Assembly (NCBI GenBank): GCA_010671905.1
Contig: JAAHII010000001.1
Span: 6,534,026-6,598,025, forward strand
Length of the DNA: 64,000 nucleotides
DNA from: Leptolyngbya sp. SIOISBB
GTDB lineage: Bacteria; Cyanobacteriota; Cyanobacteriia; Phormidesmidales; Phormidesmidaceae
Reading direction: 5' to 3'
A program made the position numbers and the translations under genes. How positions within the stretch are numbered: position 1 is the first letter of the stretch; each line of letters starts with the position of its first letter. Below the pieces are notes generated by a model. That model was given only the letters and a program-made list of their open reading frames with translations. It made no database searches and had not been told where the DNA came from. Positions 45,692 through 53,868 of this stretch are shown piece by piece.

Positions 45692-46603
45692 TTACCCTGC
45701 CACCCGCTTACCCTCGCACTCCTCCACCAACCGATCGAGTTCCCTCTGCATGGTGCTTTCAACCAATTGATAGCACTGATCAACATAGTCGCGATCGCGG
45801 GCCGCCGCCTCACCATAGTGGTCAAACCAAATGGGCGGACAAATGCGGGTATGAATGGGTTTGGGAAAAGGGATGTTGGGTAACGGGCCGATTGCGAGCC
45901 CCCATGGCCAGCCCAGATAGATTGGCAAAACCCCTGGGTCGATGCCAAGTGGCCAGGGAATTTTGCCTGGGGCGATCGCCTTGAGCTGATCGTAGATTTC
46001 TGCTAGCACGATCAGGGTTTCGTGGGCGCCGTGGGAAATCATGGGCATAATTGGCAGTTTGTACTCCAGCGCCAATCGCACAAATCCACGTCGACCGTTG
46101 AGAAAAATTTGGTGTCGCAATGTATAGGGGCGAAAAACGTCCTTCGCGCCCCCTGGATAAATGACGAGACTCGCCCCCGACTCTAGCGCGGCTAGGGCCA
46201 TGCGGGGTTCTGCTCGCAGCGCTCCGAGATGGGCGGCCAGGCGGGCGATCGCTGGCATAGCCTGCCACATTTTGGGATCCATCAGCGCATAGATTGGCCG
46301 GTCTGGCCCAAATTGATGAAACCATTCATAGGTCATGGCCAACGTATCAGGGGCGGCCATGCCGCCATTGTGGGAGCCGATCAACATCACCTGACCGGCC
46401 GGAATTTGCTCCCAGCCATCCGTTGTCGTCTGGAAGTAGGTGTGGGTAATCCATTCCAGCAGGGGCAGCGATCGCTCAATATTAACGGGAGAGCGACCGT
46501 CTAACGACAACCCATTGAGTTCGTTAGCGGGGGCGATCGTCGCCTGCCACCCGAGTTGCAGGAAGGGTTTCAGACGATCGTTCCAGTCCGTTAGCGTTTG
46601 CAA
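45692..46603 (-). CDS. Lysophospholipid acyltransferase-family protein
   Basis: A 303-residue enzyme of the DGAT2/PlsC type. GQVMLIGSHNGGMAAPDTLA holds the catalytic His region, LVIYPGGAKDVFRP the second block, NGRRGFVRLALEYKLPIMPM the third, and ICPPIWFDHYGEAA near the end. Likely cytoplasmic face of the membrane, transferring acyl groups to a lipid. The exact acceptor is unknown. Confidence 0.8.
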   Translation of the reverse strand: MQTLTDWNDRLKPFLQLGWQATIAPANELNGLSLDGRSPVNIERSLPLLEWITHTYFQTTTDGWEQIPAGQVMLIGSHNGGMAAPDTLAMTYEWFHQFGPDRPIYALMDPKMWQAMPAIARLAAHLGALRAEPRMALAALESGASLVIYPGGAKDVFRPYTLRHQIFLNGRRGFVRLALEYKLPIMPMISHGAHETLIVLAEIYDQLKAIAPGKIPWPLGIDPGVLPIYLGWPWGLAIGPLPNIPFPKPIHTRICPPIWFDHYGEAAARDRDYVDQCYQLVESTMQRELDRLVEECEGKRVAG

Positions 46604-46733
46604 GGCCCAAGCTCTCGACGACAGCCTTTCTAGTGTCGCCGATTGGGGTCAGAGATCCGTCACTCACAGCGGCAATTCCAATGTTTTCCATTGAGAACCT
46701 CGGCAATTGATGCCATCGAATACCAGTTCTCCA

Positions 46734-46825
46734 GAATAGAGCTACCGATTTTAGTGGCGGGCCATGGGCGCAAGGGGGTGAAGGGGCAAGGATGTGTCGC
46801 TAGATTTTAGAGAATCGTTAGTGTC
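46734..46825 (+). repeat. Dispersed repeat R4, copy 2
   Basis: CCAGTTCTCCAGAATAGAGC at left, GGGGGTGAAGGGGCAAGG in the middle, GATGTGTCGCTAGATTTTAG then AGAATCGTTAGT at right. Same order as 38297 in the opposite orientation. Confidence 0.65.
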
Positions 46826-46892
46826 TCGATTTATTCGCCACCCGGGTTGCGCCTAGAGTGTCATGGGTTATGGAACCTCTCCTCTCCTGCTC

Positions 46893-47102
46893 AAGGCTGC
46901 CGCTTATACACATCTCTAGAACTCAGCGCAAATGGCAGATCCCCCGCTGTCGCTGCCCCCTTAAAAGGGGGCTCTATCCGATTCAAACTGAGATTTCCCC
47001 CTTTTTCTAGCGCAGCCATGCCCGGAGGGCTTTAGGGGGATTGAGGGGGATCGAACCTCATGTGTGTTCTAAACGAATGACTTATGTATAAGCCGTAGCC
47101 TT
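46893..47102. mobile_element. MITE R2, copy 2 (intact, 210 bp)
   Basis: Ends AAGGCTGCCGCTTATACACA and, reversed, AAGGCTACGGCTTATACATA. Interior GATCCCCCGCTGTCGCTGCC and TTCCCCCTTTTTCTAG. Non-coding. Flanked by CCTCTCCT-type sequences on both sides, as copy 1 is. Confidence 0.8.
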
Positions 47103-47170
47103 CTCAAGAAAAGGAACTGGAATCTTCCGTCAAATTTAGGTTGGATGCTTTGTCCCGGTTGTATCTGAGC

Positions 47171-47189
47171 CTCTCCTTCTCAAGGAGAG
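47171..47189. repeat. CTCTCCTT/AAGGAGAG hairpin
   Basis: 8 bp perfect stem with loop CTC, 69 bases beyond MITE R2 copy 2. Same motif flanks copy 1. Confidence 0.5.
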
Positions 47190-47747
47190 ATGCCACAGGC
47201 GGTGAGGTTCACCCACGCTGATGAAGTTCAGAATGTTGTTCTAGCAATGCCTTGAAGCGATTTGACGAGCAACCATCCAAGTGGCGAAAGACTAAGGACA
47301 CTAACGAGAATCGGGATAAACCCCCGCGCCACCAAGTTTGCGGCAGCTCAGAGTCAAAGTCTCCACCGCTGCCGCGATTAGGGCGGTGATGCATGACTCT
47401 TGACGTTGTTATGGTGGCTTCTGAAAGGTGATTCCCTAACCAGAGCGTCACAGTCATCTTGGGCCGGGCGTGGTCAGAGCGATCCAGATCTTAAAGGGCG
47501 ACTCGCTGCTTCATAACCACCGATAGAAACTCGGAGTATCTCATCAACAGTCTGATGTTGCTTTAAATCCCCAGAAGTCAGATCTTCTAAATCCTTAAGG
47601 ATTCCTTATTTCCTTCCTTAAAAGGAACAACTCCAAGACAATTTCTTTATCGAAGTTAATGTTTTCAGCAAAGATTTGTTGGGGTTTTTCAAAAAAATAT
47701 CGCCATTTTCATACGATAAAAATATACGGTTTCTCGGAGGAGTTTTG
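47190..47747. other. Intergenic stretch before the ppsA leader ORF
   Basis: About 550 bases. One 82-codon minus frame (47209-47457) has no support. The last 150 bases are A+T-rich and likely hold the promoter. Confidence 0.4.
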
Positions 47748-47861
47748 ATGATGATTTCCCTAGAGAATCCGGTCTCTACCACCAGCTACAGTCAAGAAGG
47801 CCTTCAGATGATTGCTTGGCTAGGTGGCGTTCACGGTTCCCTGCCCCCCTGGTACGTCTAG
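47748..47861 (+). CDS. 37-residue ORF upstream of ppsA
   Basis: MMISLENPVSTTSYSQEGLQ then MIAWLGGVHGSLPPWYV. A strong GGAGGAG lies 7 bases before the ATG. Ends with GG-VHGSLPPWYV, hydrophobic and aromatic. No known family. It could be a leader peptide for ppsA, a small membrane-associated protein, or a peptide precursor. Confidence 0.5.
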   Translation: MMISLENPVSTTSYSQEGLQMIAWLGGVHGSLPPWYV

Positions 47862-48055
47862 GTTCCTGATAGTCGCTGTTTAATGCCCTGAAGCAGTCAT
47901 TCTACTCTCAGAATGATCCCTGTCATCATCCTGATCTAGATTGCGAGGTCTGTGGATTTTGATGGTTTTTAGAAAATAAATTTTCGATTTTTAAGGGGTT
48001 GATCGATCTACGGCGATCACCACAGTTTTAGTTTTTGATATTTAGGAGTTCAACC

Positions 48056-50478
48056 ATGGTCTCTACAACAGTTGAAAAAGCTCAAGGTCTGGTATTGTGG
48101 CTGGACCAAATTCGTCTAGATGACGTGCCGATTGTCGGTGGCAAAAACGCCTCTTTGGGCGAGATGATTCAACAGTTGACTCCCAAAGGCATCAACGTAC
48201 CAGCGGGGTTTGCAACCACCGCCCAGGCCTACCGCCAGTTCATTCAGTTCAATGACCTGGATGACAAATTGCGATCGCTCTTCGCTGACCTTGACGTGAG
48301 CAATGTGCAAAACCTGCAGCAGCGAGGGCAGGCGGCGCGATCGCTCATGCTCCATGCGCCCTTTCCTCCCGCCCTAGAAGTCGCCATTCGCGATGCCTAT
48401 CGGGAGATGTGCAATCGCTACGGGGCCGAGACTGACGTGGCGGTTCGTTCCAGTGCCACCGCTGAAGATTTGCCCGACGCCAGCTTTGCGGGCCAACAAG
48501 AAACCTATCTCAACGTCCACAGCGAATCCGAAGTCATCGAGTCCTGCAAAAAATGCTTTGCCTCACTGTTTACCGATCGTGCCATTTCCTATCGTCAAAC
48601 CAAAGGCTTCGACCACTTTGAGGTGGCTCTGTCGGTCTGTGTGCAAAAGATGGTACGGTCAGACCTCGCGACTTCCGGCGTGATGTTCTCCATTGATACG
48701 GAAACGGGCTTTCGCAACGCGGTACTGGTTACGGCGGCCTATGGCTTGGGCGAAAACGTGGTGCAGGGCACCGTTAATCCCGATGAGTATCGGGTCTTTA
48801 AACCCACCCTGAAAACCGGGCACCAGCCGATTTTGAGCAAGCGGTTAGGCAGCAAAGCGCTGCGAATGGTGTACAACACTGGCGGCACCAAGCTCGTGAA
48901 AAACCTGCAGGTGCCCCGCTGGGAACAAAAGCGATTCGCCATTTCTGATTTTGATGTGCTGCAGCTCGCTCGCTGGGCTTGCACCATCGAAGACCACTAC
49001 AGCGAGTTACGCGGCGTTTATTCGCCGATGGATATTGAATGGGCCAAAGACGGACAATCGGGAGAACTCTTCATCGTCCAGGCACGGCCCGAAACGGTGC
49101 AGTCTCAGCGGCAAACCAATGTGCTGCAGACCTATCACCTCGACAAACCTGCTGATGCTCACGTGCTGACATCGGGCCGAGCGGTGGGGGCCATGGTCGG
49201 TGCGGGCAATGCCTGCGTCATTTTGGATGTCGACGATATTGATCAGTTCCAGCCGGGGAAGTGCTCGTCACCGCCAAAACGGACCCCGACTGGGAACCGA
49301 TTATGAAGCAGGCGGCGGCGATCGTCACTGACCAAGGGGGCCGGACCTGTCACGCGGCGATCATTGCACGGGAGTTAGGCATTCCCGCGATCGTCGGTTG
49401 CGGCAATGCGACTGCCGTGATTCAGACGGAACAAATGGTGACCGTTTCCTGTGCCGAGGGAGAAGAAGGTCAGGTCTATGACGGCGAAATTCCCTTCACG
49501 GTCGAAGAAACTCCGTTGGATGACTGCCCTGATACCCACACCCACATCATGATGAATGTGGGCAATCCCGAAATTGCGTTCAGTGTATCGGCATTGCCAA
49601 GTGCCGGAGTCGGGTTAGCGCGGATGGAGTTCATTATTGCCAACCACATCAAAGTTCACCCGATGGCGCTGCTCAATTTCGACACGCTGACGGATGGCTC
49701 TGCCAAACGCAAAATCGCCCGCTTGACCGAGCAGTATGACGAGAAGCCGCAATACTTTGTGGATAAACTCGCCCAGGGCATCGGCACGATCGCGGCGGCC
49801 TTCCACCCCAAACCAGTCATCGTTCGCCTATCTGATTTCAAGAGCAACGAATACGCTCACCTGCTCGGCGGTTCGGCCTTTGAGCCCGATGAAGAAAACC
49901 CCATGATCGGCTGGCGGGGCGCGTCTCGCTATTACGACGATCGCTATCGAGAAGGTTTTGCGTTGGAATGTCAGGCCCTTAAGCGGGTGCGCGAGGCGAT
50001 GGGATTGACGAACGTGATTCTGATGGTGCCCTTCTGTCGGACGCCAGAGGAAGGTCGCCGCGTAATTGCGGAAATGGCCAAGCATGGACTAGTGCAGGGC
50101 GAAAACGGCCTGCAAGTCTACGTCATGTGCGAGCTGCCCAGCAACGTCATGATGGCCGAAGAGTTTGCCGATGTCTTTGACGGCTTCTCCATCGGCTCTA
50201 ATGACCTGACCCAGTTGACGTTGGGCCTGGATCGCGACTCTGCTCTCGTAGCCCACCTGTTTGACGAGCGTAACCACGCTGTTCAACGCATGGTCGCCAA
50301 AGCGATCGCGGCGGCCAAAGCCAAAGGTCGCAAGATCGGCATTTGCGGTCAAGCCCCCAGCGACTACCCCGAGTTCGCCCGCTTCCTCGTCGAGCAGGGC
50401 ATCGACTCCATTAGTCTGAACCCCGATGTGGTGATCAAGACCACGCTGGCGATCGCTGAACTCGAACAGTCGCTCTAG
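48056..50478 (+). pseudogene. ppsA: Phosphoenolpyruvate synthase, single-base frameshift
   Basis: Two frames join into 807 residues, the normal length. ATG 48056 has TTAGGAG ahead. N-terminal ATP-grasp domain (VGGKNASLGEMIQQLTPKGI, AVRSSATAEDLPDASFAGQQ), then the central phosphohistidine domain [20 protein letters not shown] with His in TCHAA, and the C-terminal PEP/pyruvate barrel (LARMEFIIANHIKVHP, CELPSNVMMAEEFADVFDGF, SIGSNDLTQLTLGLDRDS). The frame breaks at FQPG(E)VLVTAKT, where the G4 run 49255-49258 is one G short. Converts pyruvate + ATP to PEP + AMP + Pi. If the indel is real, only the ATP-grasp part is made. Confidence 0.9.
50449..50478 (+). repeat. ppsA-tail repeat A (native 3' end of ppsA)
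   Basis: GGCGATCGCTGAACTCGAAC AGTCGCTCTAG, coding IAELEQSL. Copies B, C and a degenerate D follow downstream, each after a cargo module. Confidence 0.85.
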
Positions 50479-50491
50479 ATTGCTAAGGATC

Positions 50492-50655
50492 GGGAATTTA
50501 ATAATGTGTCAATTTTCCCCTCTCTCGGGAGGGGTGCCCGCAGGGCGGGTGGGGTGGTTTCGATCTCAAGCACTCGCGGTTAACCCACCCCGTGAGCCCC
50601 TCCCAGGAGGGGAAGCGTGGTCGGCTTTGCCTCAGATCAAATTGAGAACTTTATT
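50492..50655 (+). repeat. Dispersed repeat R3, copy 2
   Basis: Contains CCTCTCTCGGGAGGGGTGCC, GGCGGGTGGGGTGGTTTCG, AACCCACCCCGTGAGCCCCT and CCCAGGAGGGG, matching 35420 in opposite orientation over about 150 bp. Lies between ppsA and the first cargo module. Confidence 0.7.
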
Positions 50656-50800
50656 TAATCCTTGTTCCTAAGCATCGGCCTGAGAAACCGCGCCTCCCGC
50701 TATCCCAGGCCGATTGATCTAACCTCGGTGCAGTCGGGCTTTTGGGCACCCGCTACGATAGTGTCTAAGAACAGTTGTATAGCAGCGTTTTCCTAAGGCT

Positions 50801-51121
50801 ATGACGACCGTCAGCGCAGAGCATATTCAAATTACGCCCGGTGTTTGCGGCGGCAAACCACGCATTGCCGGACATCGGCTTCGGGTTCAAGACATTGTCA
50901 TCTGGTACGAGCATCTTGGTCAGTCCCCGGATGAGATTGTTTATCACTATCCCAGCATTACCCTGGCTGACGTGCATGCAGCCCTCGCCTACTATTACGA
51001 CCACATAGACGAAATCCGGCGCGACATTCGAGACAGTGAAGGCTTTGCCGATCAGCTCGCTGCTCAAACGCCCTCCCTTTTGCAGCGCAAACTTAGGGAA
51101 AACAATGCCGGGGCGGATTAA
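50801..51121 (+). CDS. DUF433 antitoxin-like protein
   Basis: A 106-residue protein. QITPGVCGGKPRIAGHRLRV (first strand/helix of the DUF433 HTH), DIVIWYEHLGQSPDEIVYHY, LADVHAALAYYYDHIDEIR. DUF433 proteins usually precede a DUF5615 PIN-like toxin, as here, with 17 bases of overlap. Antitoxin role is by family. Confidence 0.82.
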   Translation: MTTVSAEHIQITPGVCGGKPRIAGHRLRVQDIVIWYEHLGQSPDEIVYHYPSITLADVHAALAYYYDHIDEIRRDIRDSEGFADQLAAQTPSLLQRKLRENNAGAD

Positions 51122-51440
51122 GTTTCACCTGGATGAAAATGTCAGCAATGCAGTGGCAGCAGGACTGCGCAGGCGAGATATCGATGTCACAACCACAGCT
51201 GAGCAAAACCTGATTGGAGCCTCTGAACAGGATCAAATTAGGTTTGCATCTATGCAAGAACGAGTGATATTCACTCACGATGATGATTTTTTGAAACTTC
51301 ACCAAACCAACATCGTCCATGCAGGCATTGTTTACTGCCATCAAGGCAGTCGTTCCATCGGCGAAATGTTCAAAACCTTGGCAATGATTTGGGAATGTGT
51401 CACACCAGAGGAAATCACGGGAAAAGTAGAATTTATTTGA
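51105..51440 (+). CDS. DUF5615 PIN-like toxin
   Basis: A 111-residue protein from ATG 51105 (overlapping the DUF433 gene). KFHLDENVSNAVAAGLRRRD (Asp of the PIN-like site), ASEQDQIRFASMQERVIFTH and DDDFLKLH, the acidic nuclease triad pattern. Expected to be an RNase paired with DUF433. Confidence 0.8.
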   Translation: MPGRIKFHLDENVSNAVAAGLRRRDIDVTTTAEQNLIGASEQDQIRFASMQERVIFTHDDDFLKLHQTNIVHAGIVYCHQGSRSIGEMFKTLAMIWECVTPEEITGKVEFI

Positions 51441-51461
51441 TTTCCTGGCAAAGCTGATTGA

Positions 51462-51492
51462 GGCGATCGCCGAACTCGAACAGGCGCTCTAG
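51462..51492 (+). repeat. ppsA-tail repeat B
   Basis: GGCGATCGCCGAACTCGAAC AGGCGCTCTAG, after the toxin stop. Encodes IAELEQAL, the ppsA ending with synonymous and one missense change. Confidence 0.8.
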
Positions 51493-51580
51493 CGGTTATG
51501 AATATGACGATGCGGGGATAGCGAGTCTCCGCGTTATGATTCGGGTAGCGTGACCATTCAGTTTGTCGCCCATGACAGTT
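51493..51580 (+). promoter_or_regulatory. Upstream region of Uma2 gene, duplicated at 56017
   Basis: TTATGAATATGACGATGCGG, CGTTATGATTCGGG and GTGACCATTCAGTTTGTC recur upstream of the arginase-like gene at 56096, in the same order and up to the same ATGAC start codon. Confidence 0.7.
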
Positions 51581-52228
51581 GCCTTAGCGACTCCCCTCAG
51601 TCAAATTGTGCTTGCCCCCGGCAGTGCCATCACCGTCGATGGTCTAACTTGGCAGCACTATGAATTGCTGTTGGCAGAACTGGGCAGCGATCGCGCGACT
51701 CGACTCACCTATGACGCTGGGAGGTTGGAGATTCGGATGCCCAGCCAGCTACACGAAATCTTGAACCGACTACTAAGCAAAATCATTTTTGCATTGGCCG
51801 AAGAGTTAGAGATCGAAGTTGTCGATTTGGGTTCTACCACGTGGAATCGACCCGATCTCAAGAAAGGCATTGAGCCAGACAGCTGCTTTTTAATTCAAAA
51901 CGCCCATCGGGTTACGGGGCTGAATCCAGATATTCCCGCTGACTTACCGCCGGATTTAGCGATCGAAGTTGACATCGCCAGTGCCTCTGATCAAAAACTG
52001 GCCATCTATCAAGCGCTCGGTGTCCCAGAGCTTTGGGTTTACCAACAAGGGCGGCTTAAGATCCTTCATCTCCAGGCTGCTCCGTCCCTCGAAGCAGAAG
52101 ACAGTCTGGCGTTTTCTCAGATTTCTCGTCACCAATTGCAAACCTGGATTGAGCTGCGCGAAACCGCAACTGATTTAGCGGTCATTAAAGCTGTGCGCCA
52201 ATATTGTCAGCAGTTAAAAAGTGCCTGA
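51572..52228 (+). CDS. Uma2-family endonuclease-like protein
   Basis: A 218-residue PD-(D/E)xK-like protein (DUF820). LATPLSQIVLAPGSAITVDG, LTYDAGRLEIRMPSQLHEIL, IEPDSCFLI, DLPPDLAIEVDIASASDQKL and LGVPELWVYQQGRLKILHL are the family blocks; E/D in EPD and IEVD are the likely metal ligands. Start 51572 (ATGACAGTT), at the end of the duplicated upstream block, rather than 51563. Very common in cyanobacteria, function unresolved. Confidence 0.85.
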   Translation: MTVALATPLSQIVLAPGSAITVDGLTWQHYELLLAELGSDRATRLTYDAGRLEIRMPSQLHEILNRLLSKIIFALAEELEIEVVDLGSTTWNRPDLKKGIEPDSCFLIQNAHRVTGLNPDIPADLPPDLAIEVDIASASDQKLAIYQALGVPELWVYQQGRLKILHLQAAPSLEAEDSLAFSQISRHQLQTWIELRETATDLAVIKAVRQYCQQLKSA

Positions 52229-52250
52229 TTTCTCTCTTTGGACTGAGCTT

Positions 52251-52281
52251 GGCGATCGCTGAACTTGAACAGTTGCTCTAA
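52251..52281 (+). repeat. ppsA-tail repeat C
   Basis: GGCGATCGCTGAACTTGAAC AGTTGCTCTAA, encoding IAELEQLL, after the Uma2 gene and before the HEPN/MNT pair. Confidence 0.8.
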
Positions 52282-52308
52282 CTGGCTGACGATGCCGATG
52301 GGCAATGC

Positions 52309-52680
52309 TCAAAAGAGGGCACTGCGAATCTGTTGAATAGCTTGCTTGAGGGGGGCAATTTCGACATTGCAAATGCGGTAAACTTCCTCAGCATCAATGT
52401 TGAAATAGTCGTGAGCTAGCAAGTTGCAGATACCGGCGATACCTGTCCAGTTGATTTCAGGATGTTGCTCAAAGAAGTCTGGTTCAATACGCTTGCTGAT
52501 GCGTTGAATATTTTCCCCGATCGCAATCAGCATCATCGCGATCGCATCGAGCCGATCTAGGCCCGCGTCATCTTGCAAAAAATCAGTCGGTGAATGGATA
52601 TCCGAAAATCGCCGCTCAATGCGCCGAATGGCTTCTTCTGTTTCCAGAAATAGCTCTAGCAGCAGCGATCGGTCATACAT
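52309..52680 (-). CDS. HEPN-domain (HepT-like) toxin, catalytic Arg replaced
   Basis: A 123-residue four-helix protein. The usual RNase motif R-N-x3-H reads CNLLAHDYF: His90 and Tyr92 are present but position 85 is Cys. Other family parts: FLQDDAGLDRLDAIAMMLIA and WTGIAG. It overlaps the MNT gene by 8 bases. With the Arg lost, RNase activity is doubtful. Confidence 0.8.
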   Translation of the reverse strand: MYDRSLLLELFLETEEAIRRIERRFSDIHSPTDFLQDDAGLDRLDAIAMMLIAIGENIQRISKRIEPDFFEQHPEINWTGIAGICNLLAHDYFNIDAEEVYRICNVEIAPLKQAIQQIRSALF

Positions 52681-53029
52681 ATACAGCCTCGAGATCGATA
52701 CGGCGCTTAAGATACGGATTCATGCCATCCCAGTAGCGCACCACATCGACCGGGCATCCAAAAATGGTTTCTAGCTCAGCTTTGAGGCAGGCCCGCTTCA
52801 GCATATCGGGTTGCATGTGAACCACCACATCAATGTCGCTCTCTGCGTGAACATTGCCCCGTGCTACTGAGCCAAAAATACCAATCTGGTCGACGGCATA
52901 CTGCTCTGCCAGCGTCCTTTTGAGTTGACTCAGCTGAGCTAGAACTTTGTCTCGATGCGCTAAACTCTGGGCACTCGCTTCCATCGGCTTTATGCAGGTC
53001 CCGGCAGGGCTGGATTCTCTTGCTGTCAT
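52673..53029 (-). CDS. MNT-type nucleotidyltransferase antitoxin (MntA-like)
   Basis: A 118-residue protein from ATG 53029, with GGAGG 10 bases ahead. GIFGSVARGNVHAESDIDVV is the minimal nucleotidyltransferase motif (GS-x10-D-x-D, D65 and D67). HEPN/MNT pairs inhibit the toxin by transferring AMP or another group. First gene of the minus-strand pair. Confidence 0.85.
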   Translation of the reverse strand: MTARESSPAGTCIKPMEASAQSLAHRDKVLAQLSQLKRTLAEQYAVDQIGIFGSVARGNVHAESDIDVVVHMQPDMLKRACLKAELETIFGCPVDVVRYWDGMNPYLKRRIDLEAVYV

Positions 53030-53100
53030 TAGGATAATGCCTCCCTTCACGGTTGGAGGGATTTAGAAAGTGTATGCCTTGAATGACAGTAGCCTAACTT

Positions 53101-53156
53101 TTCACCGGCGACTTGACGGTGATTAGAGCTGTGCGGCAGTTTTGTGGCGATCGCTA
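53101..53156 (+). pseudogene. Relic of a second Uma2 3' end
   Basis: Frame DLTVIRAVRQFCGDR, closely like the Uma2 ending DLAVIKAVRQYCQQLK, and terminates at TAA. No start or body. Indicates another Uma2 cassette was here. Confidence 0.6.
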
Positions 53157-53293
53157 ACTCCCATAGGCAGTGGGTTGTCAATGCCTCACCAATTATGATG
53201 ATTGAGTAGGCACGCAGGGCTTCCTGGAGTCAACTCAGCCTACGGCGATTCTGAACGCGCTGAAGTTCTGGGTTGTGTAGAACAATTGGGTGA

Positions 53294-53506
53294 ATGCCAA
53301 AGAAAATTCGTGAACTAAAACAGCAATTACGCAAAGTCGGATTTCAAGAATTACCAGGAAAGGGTAGCCATACAAACTGGATACATCCTCTCTATGCTGG
53401 AAAAATAACGGTCTCTGGCAAAGATGGAGCAGATGCCAAACCCTATCAAGAGAAAGAGATTTTGAGAGCGATTAAGCAAGTGGAGGAGGCCCAAAATGAC
53501 CGATAA
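53294..53506 (+). CDS. hicA: HicA-family toxin
   Basis: A 70-residue double-stranded RNA-binding-like mRNA interferase. GKGSHTNWIHP contains the catalytic His region; KKIRELKQQLRKVGFQ is the first helix. Overlaps hicB by 11 bases. Confidence 0.85.
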   Translation: MPKKIRELKQQLRKVGFQELPGKGSHTNWIHPLYAGKITVSGKDGADAKPYQEKEILRAIKQVEEAQNDR

Positions 53507-53723
53507 GCTCAAGTATCAAATGATTATTCAGTGGTCAGATGAGGACAGTTGCTTTCTCGTCGGGTTTCCAGACTTTCCAGGGCAACAATGGCGCACCCAT
53601 GGCGAAACCTATGAAGCCGCCGCTAGTAATGGCATGGAAGCACTCGAATCGCTCGTCATCGCCTATGAAGCAGCCAACGAGCCCTTACCAGAGCCGACGA
53701 CCATTGTTACTGCTGCGGCATAG
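53496..53723 (+). CDS. hicB: HicB-family antitoxin
   Basis: A 75-residue partial RNase-H-fold antitoxin: YQMIIQWSDEDSCFLVGFPD, FPGQQWRTHGETYEAAASNG, MEALESLVI. Lacks a separate C-terminal HTH, like many short cyanobacterial HicBs. Neutralises HicA. Confidence 0.85.
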   Translation: MTDKLKYQMIIQWSDEDSCFLVGFPDFPGQQWRTHGETYEAAASNGMEALESLVIAYEAANEPLPEPTTIVTAAA

Positions 53724-53868
53724 ATTTTTGTGGCGATACGATGAAATTGTGACTAGGCAGTGGGTGATCAATCCAGCCTACGGCGATTTGCGATCGTGCT
53801 GAACGGGAACACTGTCACTACAGTAAACCCTTTCTAGCTCTTTATTTGCACAAGGTAGACTCGTCGCT

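Noticed and set aside
48393-48683. Second-frame ORF inside ppsA
   Set aside because: Shadow of the ATP-grasp domain.
52673-53050. HEPN/MNT pair as an active abortive-infection system
   Set aside because: The toxin lacks its Arg, so activity is not assumed; kept only as a finding.
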